Source: Porphyrobacter sp. ULC335
Lineage (GTDB): Bacteria; Pseudomonadota; Alphaproteobacteria; Sphingomonadales; Sphingomonadaceae
NCBI RefSeq assembly: GCF_025917005.1
Contig: NZ_CP078091.1
Location: 3,100,001 to 3,164,000 of the forward strand
Direction of reading: 5' to 3'
DNA length: 64,000 nt
How positions within the stretch are numbered: the stretch's first letter is position 1; every line of letters begins with the position of its first letter. Below the pieces are notes generated by a model. The model saw only the letters and a list, made by a program, of their open reading frames with translations. It did no database searches and had not been told where the DNA came from. A program made the translations under genes and the position numbers. This document shows, one piece after another, positions 44,252 to 52,867 of this stretch.

Positions 44252-45796
44252 ATGACTTCAGTACACGCAACCCTGAAGCCGGGAAGTTCACTCGCCAGCG
44301 CGTGGTTTCTTGTCACGGTAGCCCTTCTCGCTGCGGTGATCTATCCACAATTCTCGCTCAACCACGATGCCAGTTGGTATATTACCGCGACCAGCATGTT
44401 TCTCGATGGATCGCGTCTTTACGAAGACATTATCGAGATAAATCCACCGCTTGCCTTCTACCTGACCATTCCGGCGATAACGGTTTCTCGCGCGCTGGGG
44501 AGCAATCCAACCACAACTTATTTCGTTTATGTCTGCGCACTCTGCCTGACTTCGTGCCTCTGGACGTTGAAGGTGCTGAACGCTGCGGCATTGCAGCGTA
44601 TCGAACGGACCACCCTGCTGCTGTTCGTCACGGTCGCACTCTTCGTGCTGCCGATTGCGGAGTTCGGACAGCGCGAACATCTGATGCTCGCTTTCGCGCT
44701 GCCGTTTTTGCTGGGCCTTATCCTTCGTCCCGCGACGCCGCAGATTGGTGTGTCACACCAGATCGCGCTGGCCCTGTTTGCAGCGCTCGGCTTGTTGCTG
44801 AAACCCCATTTTCTCGTAATCCCTGCAAGCATCGCCATCGTGCGGCTATGGCAGGAACGCAACCTTCGATCGCTCCTCGATCCGGGACTGCTGGCACTCG
44901 CTGGGATAACGATCACTTACGTGGCGTTCGTGGTCATAGTTCATCCCGCATATCTTGTATCCATCGTCCCCGTCGCGCGTGACGTATATGCGGCTTACGG
45001 AGCAAGCGCAGAGCAAGTCCTGTTGAAGCCCGAACTCTTTGGGCTGGTATTGGGCATAGTCGCAGCGCGGCGTGTTGTTAGGGCATTCTCGGATCCGGTA
45101 ACCCAGCTTTTTGCGAGCGCAAGTGTCGGGGCAGCCGCGGCGTATCTGCTCCAGTTCAAGGGATGGAACTATCACATCCTGCCTTTGTCGTCCTTTGTGC
45201 TGCTGAGCGTAGCGTGGCTCTGTGTCCGCAGGTGGCATGTAATCAGGCGTGACATGATAATAGTCTCAAGCTTCACTCTGATTGCACTTATCACACTTGG
45301 ACAACAAATCGCTCGCGGGCCTTACCGAAGCGCTACGACTGAGGCCTTCAAGCCTTTCGTAAAGAATAATAATGAAAAAATTCTCGTGCTGAGTACGAAT
45401 GTCTGGGCAGCATTTCCATTCGTCAACGAAGTTTCAGGTTCATGGGCAAGCCGGTTTCCAGCGCAGTGGTTTATTCCCGGCGCCTATAATCGCGCGCAGT
45501 CATTAAATTGCGCAGAAAACTCAGACGATTGCGTGAAGATGGTCGAAATAATGGATTACGCCCGAAATGCAATTATCGAAGACCTAAATAAATTTAAGCC
45601 TGACTTGGTAATTGTAGATGAACGTGATAATAAATCCTATTTTAAGTCCCCTAATTTTGACTATATTAAATTCATTTCAAAAGATCCCAAAATTTTTAAT
45701 TTTTATGATTGCTACGCGAAAATTGGCGACCATGAAGGATATTCCGTTTTTGCTAGAAATTGCACAAACATACCATTTCCATCGTCACCGAGCTAG
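44252..45796 (+). CDS. GtrC-like polytopic membrane glycosyltransferase
   Basis: 514 residues, about ten transmembrane segments. The periplasmic first loop has NHDASWYITATSMFLDG and EINPPLAFYLTIP, with acidic residues as in GT-C enzymes (GT39/GT87-like), then a C-terminal soluble part. It would transfer the sugar from undecaprenyl phosphate to a surface glycan. The last roughly 450 bases are strikingly AT-rich with AAT/AAA codons, unlike the rest of the cluster. ATG at 44252 follows GAGGGG by 8 bases. The 177-base gap before it is larger than others in the cluster. Confidence 0.75.
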   Translation: MTSVHATLKPGSSLASAWFLVTVALLAAVIYPQFSLNHDASWYITATSMFLDGSRLYEDIIEINPPLAFYLTIPAITVSRALGSNPTTTYFVYVCALCLTSCLWTLKVLNAAALQRIERTTLLLFVTVALFVLPIAEFGQREHLMLAFALPFLLGLILRPATPQIGVSHQIALALFAALGLLLKPHFLVIPASIAIVRLWQERNLRSLLDPGLLALAGITITYVAFVVIVHPAYLVSIVPVARDVYAAYGASAEQVLLKPELFGLVLGIVAARRVVRAFSDPVTQLFASASVGAAAAYLLQFKGWNYHILPLSSFVLLSVAWLCVRRWHVIRRDMIIVSSFTLIALITLGQQIARGPYRSATTEAFKPFVKNNNEKILVLSTNVWAAFPFVNEVSGSWASRFPAQWFIPGAYNRAQSLNCAENSDDCVKMVEIMDYARNAIIEDLNKFKPDLVIVDERDNKSYFKSPNFDYIKFISKDPKIFNFYDCYAKIGDHEGYSVFARNCTNIPFPSSPS

Positions 45797-45885
45797 GCCG
45801 TAGACCCATTAGCGACGATCCATGTTTAGTCGTTCGGCTTCATCGGTCGGGATGCTGCCGACTGGCTCATCCCGTCGCTCACCTT

Positions 45886-45959
45886 CGGTCATGAGCGGGG
45901 CGAGGCTCATTCCCGAAAGCGGCATGGCGGCTCCGGGCGGAATCGGAAGTTCATTCTGG
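45886..45959. repeat. Dispersed intergenic repeat, copy 1
   Basis: Begins CGGTCATGAGCGGGGCGAGG and includes TCCCGAAAGCGGCATGGCGG. It aligns with the copies at 49272-49378 and 50456-50660 (CGGCCATGAGC-, ATCCCGA- blocks). It is the most eroded copy. Confidence 0.5.
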
Positions 45960-46572
45960 CGATCGTGAACGACTGAGTCTGGTTCGGGAGCAGACATTTA
46001 TACTGACGATCGGGAGCAGACTGAGCCAGGGTCGCGAGGTGCGTTTGCTGATTGGCTGACCCAACGGCACCGCAGCGCACCGAAAAATCTAAATCTGACC
46101 AGCAAGGAGCTTTTCAGACTTGTTGGGGAGCGAGCTCTTGCCCGCTCGGATCATGGTCCAATGATCGACCAAGAGAGACCACTACATCCTGCTCAAAGTG
46201 TGGGATCGGATGTGGTGCCAACTTCCGCCAATGGGAAATTAATCATTTAGAATCAATTGGACAAATCGCTTGAATGGTAGCGGAGGAGGGATCGCGCGCC
46301 CGTGCACACTGCCACGACACCCTGTTGGATCTTATCAATCGTGCGCCATGCCGAAATGGGACCGATAGCGGGACCAAAACGATATCATGCAGAATCATGC
46401 CAATAAATCAGATGATTATTTAAGCTAATGGCGGGCCGTGACCGATGAAGATGATCACTACGGCTTCGCTATAGCACTATGATAAAGTCACACTGCAACA
46501 TGAGCTCGCGTGTATGCGCGCTCGATCTGACGGACACCCAAAACCGGACGGGCAGATTTCCTGATGATATGG

Positions 46573-46697
46573 CAAAAAGCGGAATTTCTCGAAACGACCC
46601 CCATGCGGACGTTTGCTTGCGAGCGGCGACGTCCTGAAAGCGGCCACGTGTTCATGGGCCCGGAACCGCTGTAATCGGAACTTTGCCGCCATTCGGC
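46573..46697. repeat. Dispersed intergenic repeat, copy 2
   Basis: Contains GAATTTCTCGAAACGACCCC and, at 46634-46657, a 24-base core identical to 50594-50617 (CTGAAAGCGGCCACGTGTTC and four further bases). It lies just upstream of the VOC gene at 46791. Confidence 0.7.
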
Positions 46698-46790
46698 CTA
46701 AGGTCTTCAAGGGCTAAGCTCGTAACTCGCCGCTTGCTCTGATCTCCCACTGCCTCCACAAGCGTCCGCGAAACGCGAGGGAGAAAGAGA

Positions 46791-47186
46791 TTGCTGTTCC
46801 ACACAATGGTAGGCTCCAACGACATCGAGCGGTCGCGGCAGTTCTACAACGCGGTTCTAGGTGTTCTGGGAATGCCAGAGCCAATGAACAATATTGCCGG
46901 AAGCGGGCATATGCGCCTCTTCTACCCGAACCCGGGCGGAACAAACTTCATCGTCACTCAGCCGATCAACGATGAACCTGCCACCGTGGCGAACGGGGCT
47001 ACGGTAGCTTTCTCGTGCAATTCGCCCGAACAAGTTCAGCAATTTCATGATGTGGCCGTCGCCAACGGCGGAACGTCAATCGAAGACGCTCCCGGCCCGC
47101 GGGAGTCAGCGATGGGGACGATCCACCTGACCTACGTGCGCGATCCTGACGGCAACAAACTTTGCGGGATCCACATCCCCGGATAG
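46791..47186 (+). CDS. VOC (glyoxalase/dioxygenase fold) protein
   Basis: 131 residues. Two beta-alpha-beta-beta-beta units are visible: FHTMVGSNDIERSRQFYNAV at the N-terminus and HLTYVRDPDGNKLCGIH at the C-terminus, the latter typical of glyoxalase/bleomycin-resistance proteins. The reaction is unknown. It probably starts at TTG 46791, because GGGAGAA lies 5-8 bases upstream and the fold begins there; the next ATG is at 46806. It stands alone between repeat copies. Confidence 0.75.
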   Translation: MLFHTMVGSNDIERSRQFYNAVLGVLGMPEPMNNIAGSGHMRLFYPNPGGTNFIVTQPINDEPATVANGATVAFSCNSPEQVQQFHDVAVANGGTSIEDAPGPRESAMGTIHLTYVRDPDGNKLCGIHIPG

Positions 47187-47320
47187 AGTCTCGGCTCCTC
47201 TTTCGACCGGTCCACCAAGCGATTGGGCGTTTGGTAGGGCCGGGGTCAACCCTCCCCACATATGGTCAGTCAGCTGACCACCCATTTGAAGTCATCCGCC
47301 GCAGCCCAGCGCGGCTCTGA

Positions 47321-47400
47321 AACCTGCCCGGCAGCTTCGACGGGTTTTCCGCCGGAAGCTGAAATTCTCATACCGACCCCGATGCGGTCGTTGCGGTGTT
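47321..47400. repeat. Dispersed intergenic repeat, copy 3
   Basis: ACCTGCCCGGCAGCTTCGAC at its left end and GAAATTCTC then ACCGACCCC in its right half. It aligns over about 70 bases with 50500-50570, with roughly three quarters of positions matching by eye. It lies between the VOC gene and the metallopeptidase-like gene. Confidence 0.65.
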
Positions 47401-47472
47401 TGGTCGTTTCCTGATTTTCAGAGCCTAAGGAGTTGTGATAGCGTGTGAATTCGATAGTTTGGGAGACTTGGA

Positions 47473-48570
47473 ATGCGTATCGCGGCACTTTCGCTGCTGG
47501 CGGTAGCCAGCCAAGCTTGTACGCCCTTGGAAGAGCCTCGGTCCGCACCGGTTTCACAAACCACCGTTACGGTCGATCAACGGATCGAGCTTATGGGTGT
47601 CATACAGCTTCTGTCGGGCTACTTCCTCGTCTCCTATCTCGATTCCGGATACAAGCGCGACGCAGCAAGCTTCTTTGCGGCTTGCTCTGAACATGCTGCG
47701 GTGAAGAAGTTTTCGGCGCTGTCCGCAAACGGGTTCGACTTCAACAATGTCCCTGAAGCCTTCATTTCCCTTTCGGAGCCTCCAGAGCTTCAGCCTCGGT
47801 TCCCGTTGGGCGACAGCGTTATTGCCAGCGCTGGCGGCGAGGAGAACCTTGCCGGCTTTTGGGCGTCAGCGCGTGATTTCGCGCAGGAATGTCGGTTCGA
47901 AGAGTTCTATGCCTCCCATCAGCCGGAATACGAGCGGATGGTCGCACAGACCCGACCAACGGTGGTGGCTTCAACGCGTTCCCTAGTCGCCTACCTGGGG
48001 ATTCCGCTCGGTTCGACGCAAGTTATTCTAGGGCCACTTCTGCACGATGGCGGCTTTGCCTCACGCGTCGATGGCATTCGAGGACAGTCGGCTGCATTTG
48101 CATTTATCGGGCCGAACGCACTTACAGCGGGTTCTGTTGACTTCGGTGATGCCGCAAGGCTTCAGCCTCTGGTGGCTCATGAGTTCGCCCATACCGTGAT
48201 TAACCCGCTGACGGCGCGTCATTCTTCCCAAGTGGCAGCTACTGAGGGGAACTTCGGCCAGCTTCGCGAGGCCATGCGTCGTGAAGGCTATGGCAGTTGG
48301 GATCAGGTCATCAATGAGAGCATAATTAGGGCGATCACTTCGCGGCTCACTGCTGCTGATCGGGGAGAAGAGGCTGCGAATGCCGAGGTCGCCGAGGAGG
48401 TGAGGCGCGGCTTTGTCTATGTCCCCGCACTGGTGGACGAGCTTCGCCGCTATGAGAAGAACCGCGACGCCATGGCTAGGATCGCAGATTTCTACCCTGA
48501 GCTCTTGGGTGTTTTCAGACAATCACCGGCAGCCCTATCGTCTTCAATAGACACCAACGGCAGCAAATAG
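47473..48570 (+). CDS. DUF4932-like HExxH lipoprotein
   Basis: 365 residues. The signal segment ends ASQAC, lipid Cys16, so it is predicted to be a periplasm-facing lipoprotein. A zincin motif HEFAH (236-240) follows LVA, and a possible third ligand Glu282 lies in VINESIIRA. The layout resembles DUF4932 proteins, putative metallopeptidases of unknown substrate. ATG at 47473 follows GGGAG by 7 bases. There is no operon partner; repeat copy 3 lies upstream. Confidence 0.72.
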   Translation: MRIAALSLLAVASQACTPLEEPRSAPVSQTTVTVDQRIELMGVIQLLSGYFLVSYLDSGYKRDAASFFAACSEHAAVKKFSALSANGFDFNNVPEAFISLSEPPELQPRFPLGDSVIASAGGEENLAGFWASARDFAQECRFEEFYASHQPEYERMVAQTRPTVVASTRSLVAYLGIPLGSTQVILGPLLHDGGFASRVDGIRGQSAAFAFIGPNALTAGSVDFGDAARLQPLVAHEFAHTVINPLTARHSSQVAATEGNFGQLREAMRREGYGSWDQVINESIIRAITSRLTAADRGEEAANAEVAEEVRRGFVYVPALVDELRRYEKNRDAMARIADFYPELLGVFRQSPAALSSSIDTNGSK

Positions 48571-48672
48571 GCGGAGGAGCCGCCAGAAGCACCGCGCCCG
48601 AGCGCACGCACCGGTCCTACGCATTGCAGATGCGCTCTAACTGACTGAGATTCGTCCCGATGGAGAGTAGCT

Positions 48673-49203
48673 TTGGCGACCAAGCATATTGTCATCTCTG
48701 GTTGCTCGGGGGCCGGCAAGTCGACAATCTTGTCGAAGTTAGGACGTGATGGGTTCACGATCGTTTCCGAGCCTGGACTGAGGATTGTTGAAGAGGAGTT
48801 ACGAGGCGAAGGTCGCGCGCTGCCTTGGGTGAATAAGGCAGCATTTGCCGAGCGAGCCATCGAGCTTGCCGCTGCCGATAGGAAACATGTTGCGAGTGAG
48901 ACTGGCTGGGTTTTCTTTGATCGCGGCTTGGTTGATGCAGCTGTTGCACTCCAGCACGCGACGGGTAAATCAATTCATGACACCCTCGCACCGTTCGAAC
49001 GCTATCATACACGTGTCTTTTTGGCTCCGCCTTGGCCGGAAATCTACGCGACCGATGAAAGCCGTCGGCACGATCTCGCAGAGGCGATTGCGGAGTATGA
49101 TCGCCTTGTGAGCGCGTTCAGCGAGCTCGACTATGAGACGATCATCGTTCCGAGGGACAACGTTAGCGAGCGCGCGAATTTCATCAAAGGCCACTTTACG
49201 TGA
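48673..49203 (+). CDS. P-loop ATPase/kinase-like protein (AAA_28)
   Basis: 176 residues. Walker A GCSGAGKST at 10-18, a FFDRGLVDAAVAL block near 80-92 and YDRLVSAFSELDYETIIVP near the C-terminus place it with small AAA_28/nucleotide-kinase-like NTPases. The substrate is unknown. TTG at 48673 is the likely start, with GGAGAG about 6 bases upstream; no in-frame ATG lies nearby and the P-loop begins a few residues in. It follows the metallopeptidase-like gene by 102 bases in the same direction. Confidence 0.75.
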   Translation: MATKHIVISGCSGAGKSTILSKLGRDGFTIVSEPGLRIVEEELRGEGRALPWVNKAAFAERAIELAAADRKHVASETGWVFFDRGLVDAAVALQHATGKSIHDTLAPFERYHTRVFLAPPWPEIYATDESRRHDLAEAIAEYDRLVSAFSELDYETIIVPRDNVSERANFIKGHFT

Positions 49204-49271
49204 GTGCCACCCTTGGCACTGATGCGAGGCAATTATTCTGCCAGTCCGAGCGCGAAGCAGCCATTCAGCTC

Positions 49272-49378
49272 CCCACCCACGACCGGCCATGAGCAGGGTC
49301 GATGCGACATCCCGAAAGCGGCACGGCGGCTTGACCCCGGTCGCGAAAAATTCCTGCCTTTCAGCTACCGACCCCGTT
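49272..49378. repeat. Dispersed intergenic repeat, copy 4
   Basis: CCACCCACGACCGGCCATGA at the left end, ATCCCGAAAGCGGCACGGCG, then GCGAAAAATTCC and ACCGACCCC. It fills most of the gap between the P-loop gene and the HEAT-like gene. Confidence 0.65.
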
Positions 49379-49410
49379 GCTGCCATACAGCTGCGCGACT
49401 AAGCTGAGGA

Positions 49411-50442
49411 ATGTCCAAGGCACTTTCGCCACTTTTGCTCACTGCAATCGAGCGATATGCGGCAGCGCGCGAGGCGAAGGCCGATCTTGCGAAGCCCATT
49501 GCCGATTTCATTGCGGCAACGGAAAATCAAAGCCCGGCATCCATCGCCGATGCAGATGGAGCGATTGCCTCAGCTGCGGGGCTGTGGAGCTGGTCTCAGA
49601 AGCTAAGCTGGTTTGATCGCAACGTCCTTGGGAAAAGGAGTGATCGGGATCTGCTGGATGAGGTTCCTGGGCTGCCGTTTCTCTTTCTGTTCCACAAAAA
49701 CGGATTCCTGCGACAAGCTGCACTTGAGAGAATATCAGGCCCCATCCCCAATGCCTTTCTGGTCGCCGCTTTGGCGTGGCGTCGGAACGACTGGGTTCAT
49801 CAGGTTCGTTCTAGCGCCAAAGCCTGCATGGATCGGTGCCTACCGTTCACTAGCCCCGACGTGCTATCCGTATTCTTTCTTGAGACGGCAGGGCGTAGGT
49901 CGACTTGGCGGCGCTGGTCGGACGCCGAGCGACAGTCAATGGATGCGCTCGTAGCTCGCCCGGAGGCGGTAGCAGAGATCGTGGCGCAGCTTCTCAGGCA
50001 ACGAAACGGACCACTACCCTCGTGGCTGCGGTCTCTACTCCAATACGAATGGATCGACCCCCACCTCAAGCTGCTCGCAGTGGAGGCGAAAATTTCGGGA
50101 GTGCGCGCCGTCGCCCTACAAACCTTGGCGTATGGCTATGCTCGCTCAACTGACGGCTCAGGGGAGCGCTTCTGGATAGATAAGCCGATGGGAATTAGCG
50201 GTTGGCGGCCACGTGTCTGGCAGCGGGCTCTGACCATCCATTCTGATCGTTCTGAAGCGATTCGCAGCGGCCTGCGTGATCGCTCAACCGCTGTGCGAAA
50301 GGTCGCGCTTGAGGCAATCATCGACCATGCTTCACATGATACGGACCTTATCGCTCTGGCAGGGTCATTCCTCAATGATCGCTCCACCAGCATTCGTTCG
50401 AAAGCCGCATTCATTGTTGAACGGATGAAGCAAGCACACTGA
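49411..50442 (+). CDS. Uncharacterised HEAT-repeat-like protein
   Basis: 343 residues, not recognised as a named family. It is almost wholly helical in pattern. The C-terminal part has two HEAT-like units (GLRDRSTAVRKVALEAIIDH and FLNDRSTSIRSKAAFIVERM) and the centre has FLRQAALERISGPIPNAFLV and HQVRSSAKACMDRCL, suggesting degenerate units before them. There is no signal peptide or membrane segment. It is probably a cytoplasmic binding scaffold. Repeat copies 4 and 5 flank it, and codon use is less GC-biased than in the mannan locus. Confidence 0.6.
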   Translation: MSKALSPLLLTAIERYAAAREAKADLAKPIADFIAATENQSPASIADADGAIASAAGLWSWSQKLSWFDRNVLGKRSDRDLLDEVPGLPFLFLFHKNGFLRQAALERISGPIPNAFLVAALAWRRNDWVHQVRSSAKACMDRCLPFTSPDVLSVFFLETAGRRSTWRRWSDAERQSMDALVARPEAVAEIVAQLLRQRNGPLPSWLRSLLQYEWIDPHLKLLAVEAKISGVRAVALQTLAYGYARSTDGSGERFWIDKPMGISGWRPRVWQRALTIHSDRSEAIRSGLRDRSTAVRKVALEAIIDHASHDTDLIALAGSFLNDRSTSIRSKAAFIVERMKQAH

Positions 50443-50455
50443 ACGATTTGTCCGC

Positions 50456-50660
50456 TTCCCACCCACGAGCGGCCATGAGCGAGGCGGATGCGCGATCCCG
50501 ATACCTGCCGGGCAGCTTCAGCGGGTTTCTCGCCGAAAGACGAAATTCTGAAAGCGACCCCAAGTCAGACGTCCAGTTATGACCTGCGACTTTCTGAAAG
50601 CGGCCACGTGTTCATGGAGCTCGGATCAGCTGAAATTGGGACTTTCGTGCCGTTCACGGG
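50456..50660. repeat. Dispersed intergenic repeat, copy 5 (longest)
   Basis: Combines blocks seen separately in other copies: CGGCCATGAGCGAGGCGGAT (as copies 1 and 4), ACCTGCCGGGCAGCTTCAGC (as copy 3), GAAATTCTGAAAGCGACCCC and the 24-base core shared with copy 2. It separates the HEAT-like gene and the convergent VOC gene and appears closest to a full-length unit of about 200 bases. Confidence 0.7.
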
Positions 50661-50738
50661 CAACCTGCCACACGGCGAGTTTTGTCAGGAGGCGACATCG
50701 AGCGTTCACCCTCCTGATCCGCTTTTAAATCTCGGCCC

Positions 50739-51089
50739 TTACCGCGGCGCAACAAAGACCGTGGGATCAAAAAAAATCTCGAAGATGTTTCCCTCAGGGT
50801 CGGTCATGAAGATCGCGTTGCCGCCGCGCTGGGTGTCCACTCCGATACCTTGATCGTCGAAATAGGCTTTCCAGCGATCGACCTCGCCCCTGCTGTCCAG
50901 CATGAAACCGAAATGCGCGGGCATCTTCGTCGGTTGGACCGCCTGTTCGCAGGCGATCAGCCAGCCATCGCCATAGGCGAAGGCACCTTCGACCATTAAT
51001 TCGAAATGACGGCCATACCATGCAGCAAGGGCATCAGGATCACGAGCAGGGATGCCCACGTGGTTGAGTGTGACCGCGCTTCTCTTCAC
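50739..51089 (-). CDS. VOC (glyoxalase/dioxygenase fold) protein 2
   Basis: 116 residues. LNHVGIPARDPDALAAWYGR at the N-terminus, HFGFMLDSR in the middle and IFMTDPEGNIFEIFF at the C-terminus give the metal-site pattern (His, His, Glu) of VOC enzymes. It may detoxify or modify a small molecule. GTG start with GAGGAAC about 10 bases upstream. It is only distantly similar to the VOC protein at 46791. The 283 bases to the flavoprotein gene on its right show no further gene. Confidence 0.75.
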   Translation of the reverse strand: MKRSAVTLNHVGIPARDPDALAAWYGRHFELMVEGAFAYGDGWLIACEQAVQPTKMPAHFGFMLDSRGEVDRWKAYFDDQGIGVDTQRGGNAIFMTDPEGNIFEIFFDPTVFVAPR

Positions 51090-51372
51090 GATATCAGTTC
51101 CTCAGCATCAAACTCGCAGTCCTCTGCTGCCGTCGTCATGGCGATTCAGTAGCGGGGCCGCCTAGCACACGTCTAAGCGCTCAGGCGGAGCGAATTAGTG
51201 GGCCTTGCGCGCAAGGATTCATTCCATCTGTGGGAATTTTCGCAACGAGGCCAGATCGGTGCCAAGCCATGATTGTTCCGCCGCGCGGCACGGAGTGTTT
51301 CCCCGTTGTGCGATTGTTGCTCCAACCCCGCAGCCCTACTTCTCGCCCATCAACTGAACGAGCGAGATTGCG

Positions 51373-52821
51373 ATGCCACAGACCGGATCCATCAAAGCCG
51401 ATGTCGTGATTATCGGTGCAGGTAGCGCCGGAATGTCCGCCTACAAGTCGGCGCGCAATTTCACAGACTCGGTCCTCGTCATCGAGGAAGCGCATTACGG
51501 GACGACCTGCGCACGGGTTGGCTGCATGCCATCGAAGCTCCTGATTGCTGCAGCTGAGGCAGCGCATCACGCCAATCACGCGGGCCGCTTCGGTATCCGG
51601 GTCTCGCAGGTCGAGGTTGACGGCAGGGCCGTGATGGCCCGGGTCCGCGCCGAACGCGACCGCTTTGTCGGCTTCGTTCTGGAAGATGTTGAAGGCTGGC
51701 CGGATGCCCACAAGATCAGCGGATCAGCCCGCTTCACTGCCCCCGACCGTCTGATGCTGGACGATGGAACCGCAATCGAAGCTGGGCGCGTGGTGATCGC
51801 AACCGGATCGCGTGCCGTTTGGCCTGCGGCATGGAATGCGCTGGGCGATCGGCTCATCATCAATGACGATGTCTTCGATTGGGATGACCTGCCGGCATCC
51901 GTCGCGGTGTTCGGCAACGGCGTTATCGGTCTGGAATTGGCTCAGGCGCTTGGCCGGTTGGGCGTGCGGGTCAAGCTGTTCGGGCGCAGCGGGCGGGTCG
52001 GCCCGCTGACCGATCCGGGTGTGACTGAGGCCGCACACGCTGCCTACGCCGCTGAATATCGCTTCTCGCCTTGTGCTGAAATTCTTGCTGTCGAGCGCCA
52101 GGGTGACCAAGTCGTGGTGAGCGAAAAGGTCGATGGCCGGGACATTGAGGAACGCTTCGACTATCTGATCGCTGCCACCGGCCGCCGCCCCAATCTTGAC
52201 CGTTTGGGTCTGCAACATGCGGGCATTGCGCTCGATGAAAACGGCACACCAGTCAGCTGGGATCGCCGCACGGCCCGGATCGGCGAGAGCACCATATTCC
52301 TCGCCGGCGATGCTGCGCCCGATGCGCCGCTGCTGCATGAAGCCTCGGATGCCGGACGGATCGCCGGGGAGAATGCCGCGCGCTTTCCCTTCGTGGCGCC
52401 GCGCCATCGCCGCACGCCAATCGGCGTGGTGTTTTCTGACCCGCAGATCGCCATGGTCGGACAAAGTCACGCGCAACTGAGGCAGGCCAAGGCGAGCTTC
52501 ATCACCGGCTCGGTCGATTTCACCGGGCAGGGGCGTGCCCGCGTGGCGAAACGCAATGTCGGCAGGCTCAACGTTTATGCCCACCCTGTAACTGGCAAGT
52601 TCCTCGGGGCCGAAATGGTTGGTCCGGCAGCCGAACACATCGCCCACCTGCTTGCCTGGGCGGTCGAGGCCGACCGTTCGGTCCAGCAAATGCTCGACAG
52701 CCCCTTCTACCATCCGGTGATCGAGGAGGGAGTGCGCACCGCGCTGCGGGCCGCCCGTGATGCGATGCATGAACGCTCGCCCGCGCATCGCCCCTGCCTC
52801 GACTGCCGGCCCGCCGCGTGA
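51373..52821 (+). CDS. Dihydrolipoamide-dehydrogenase-like flavoprotein disulfide reductase
   Basis: 482 residues. FAD motif VIIGAGSAGMSA at 13-24, redox disulfide CARVGC (Cys46, Cys51), NAD(P)-binding VAVFGNGVIGLELAQALG near 179-196, the second FAD contact FLAGDAAPDAPLLHEA, and a C-terminal HPVIEE in place of HPTxxE (His447, Glu452). These fit an active pyridine-nucleotide-disulfide oxidoreductase of LpdA type, but it is not near pyruvate-dehydrogenase genes. An extra CLDC motif near the C-terminus (Cys476, Cys479) is unusual. It is followed 47 bases later by GAPDH. Confidence 0.87.
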   Translation: MPQTGSIKADVVIIGAGSAGMSAYKSARNFTDSVLVIEEAHYGTTCARVGCMPSKLLIAAAEAAHHANHAGRFGIRVSQVEVDGRAVMARVRAERDRFVGFVLEDVEGWPDAHKISGSARFTAPDRLMLDDGTAIEAGRVVIATGSRAVWPAAWNALGDRLIINDDVFDWDDLPASVAVFGNGVIGLELAQALGRLGVRVKLFGRSGRVGPLTDPGVTEAAHAAYAAEYRFSPCAEILAVERQGDQVVVSEKVDGRDIEERFDYLIAATGRRPNLDRLGLQHAGIALDENGTPVSWDRRTARIGESTIFLAGDAAPDAPLLHEASDAGRIAGENAARFPFVAPRHRRTPIGVVFSDPQIAMVGQSHAQLRQAKASFITGSVDFTGQGRARVAKRNVGRLNVYAHPVTGKFLGAEMVGPAAEHIAHLLAWAVEADRSVQQMLDSPFYHPVIEEGVRTALRAARDAMHERSPAHRPCLDCRPAA

Positions 52822-52867
52822 TCGTGAGCGGCCTGCGCCTCGTCCCCCCACAGCAAGGATAGAACCC

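Larger units (their letters stand above)
45797..46790. other. Gene-free stretch with dispersed repeats
   Basis: About 1 kb following the AT-rich end of the GtrC-like gene. No credible coding frame was found on either strand. It contains two members of the dispersed repeat family described separately (45886-45959 and 46573-46697). Composition falls toward AT-rich around 46200-46480. Confidence 0.55.

Noticed and set aside
46270..46310. tRNA-Ser-like 3' end on the minus strand (GCGGAGGAGGGATCG)
   Set aside because: The T-loop GGTTCGAATCC pattern and the rest of the cloverleaf are absent.
45886..50660. Integron attC array
   Set aside because: The dispersed repeats are not palindromic and lack GTTRRRY/RYYYAAC cores; no integron integrase is present in the window.
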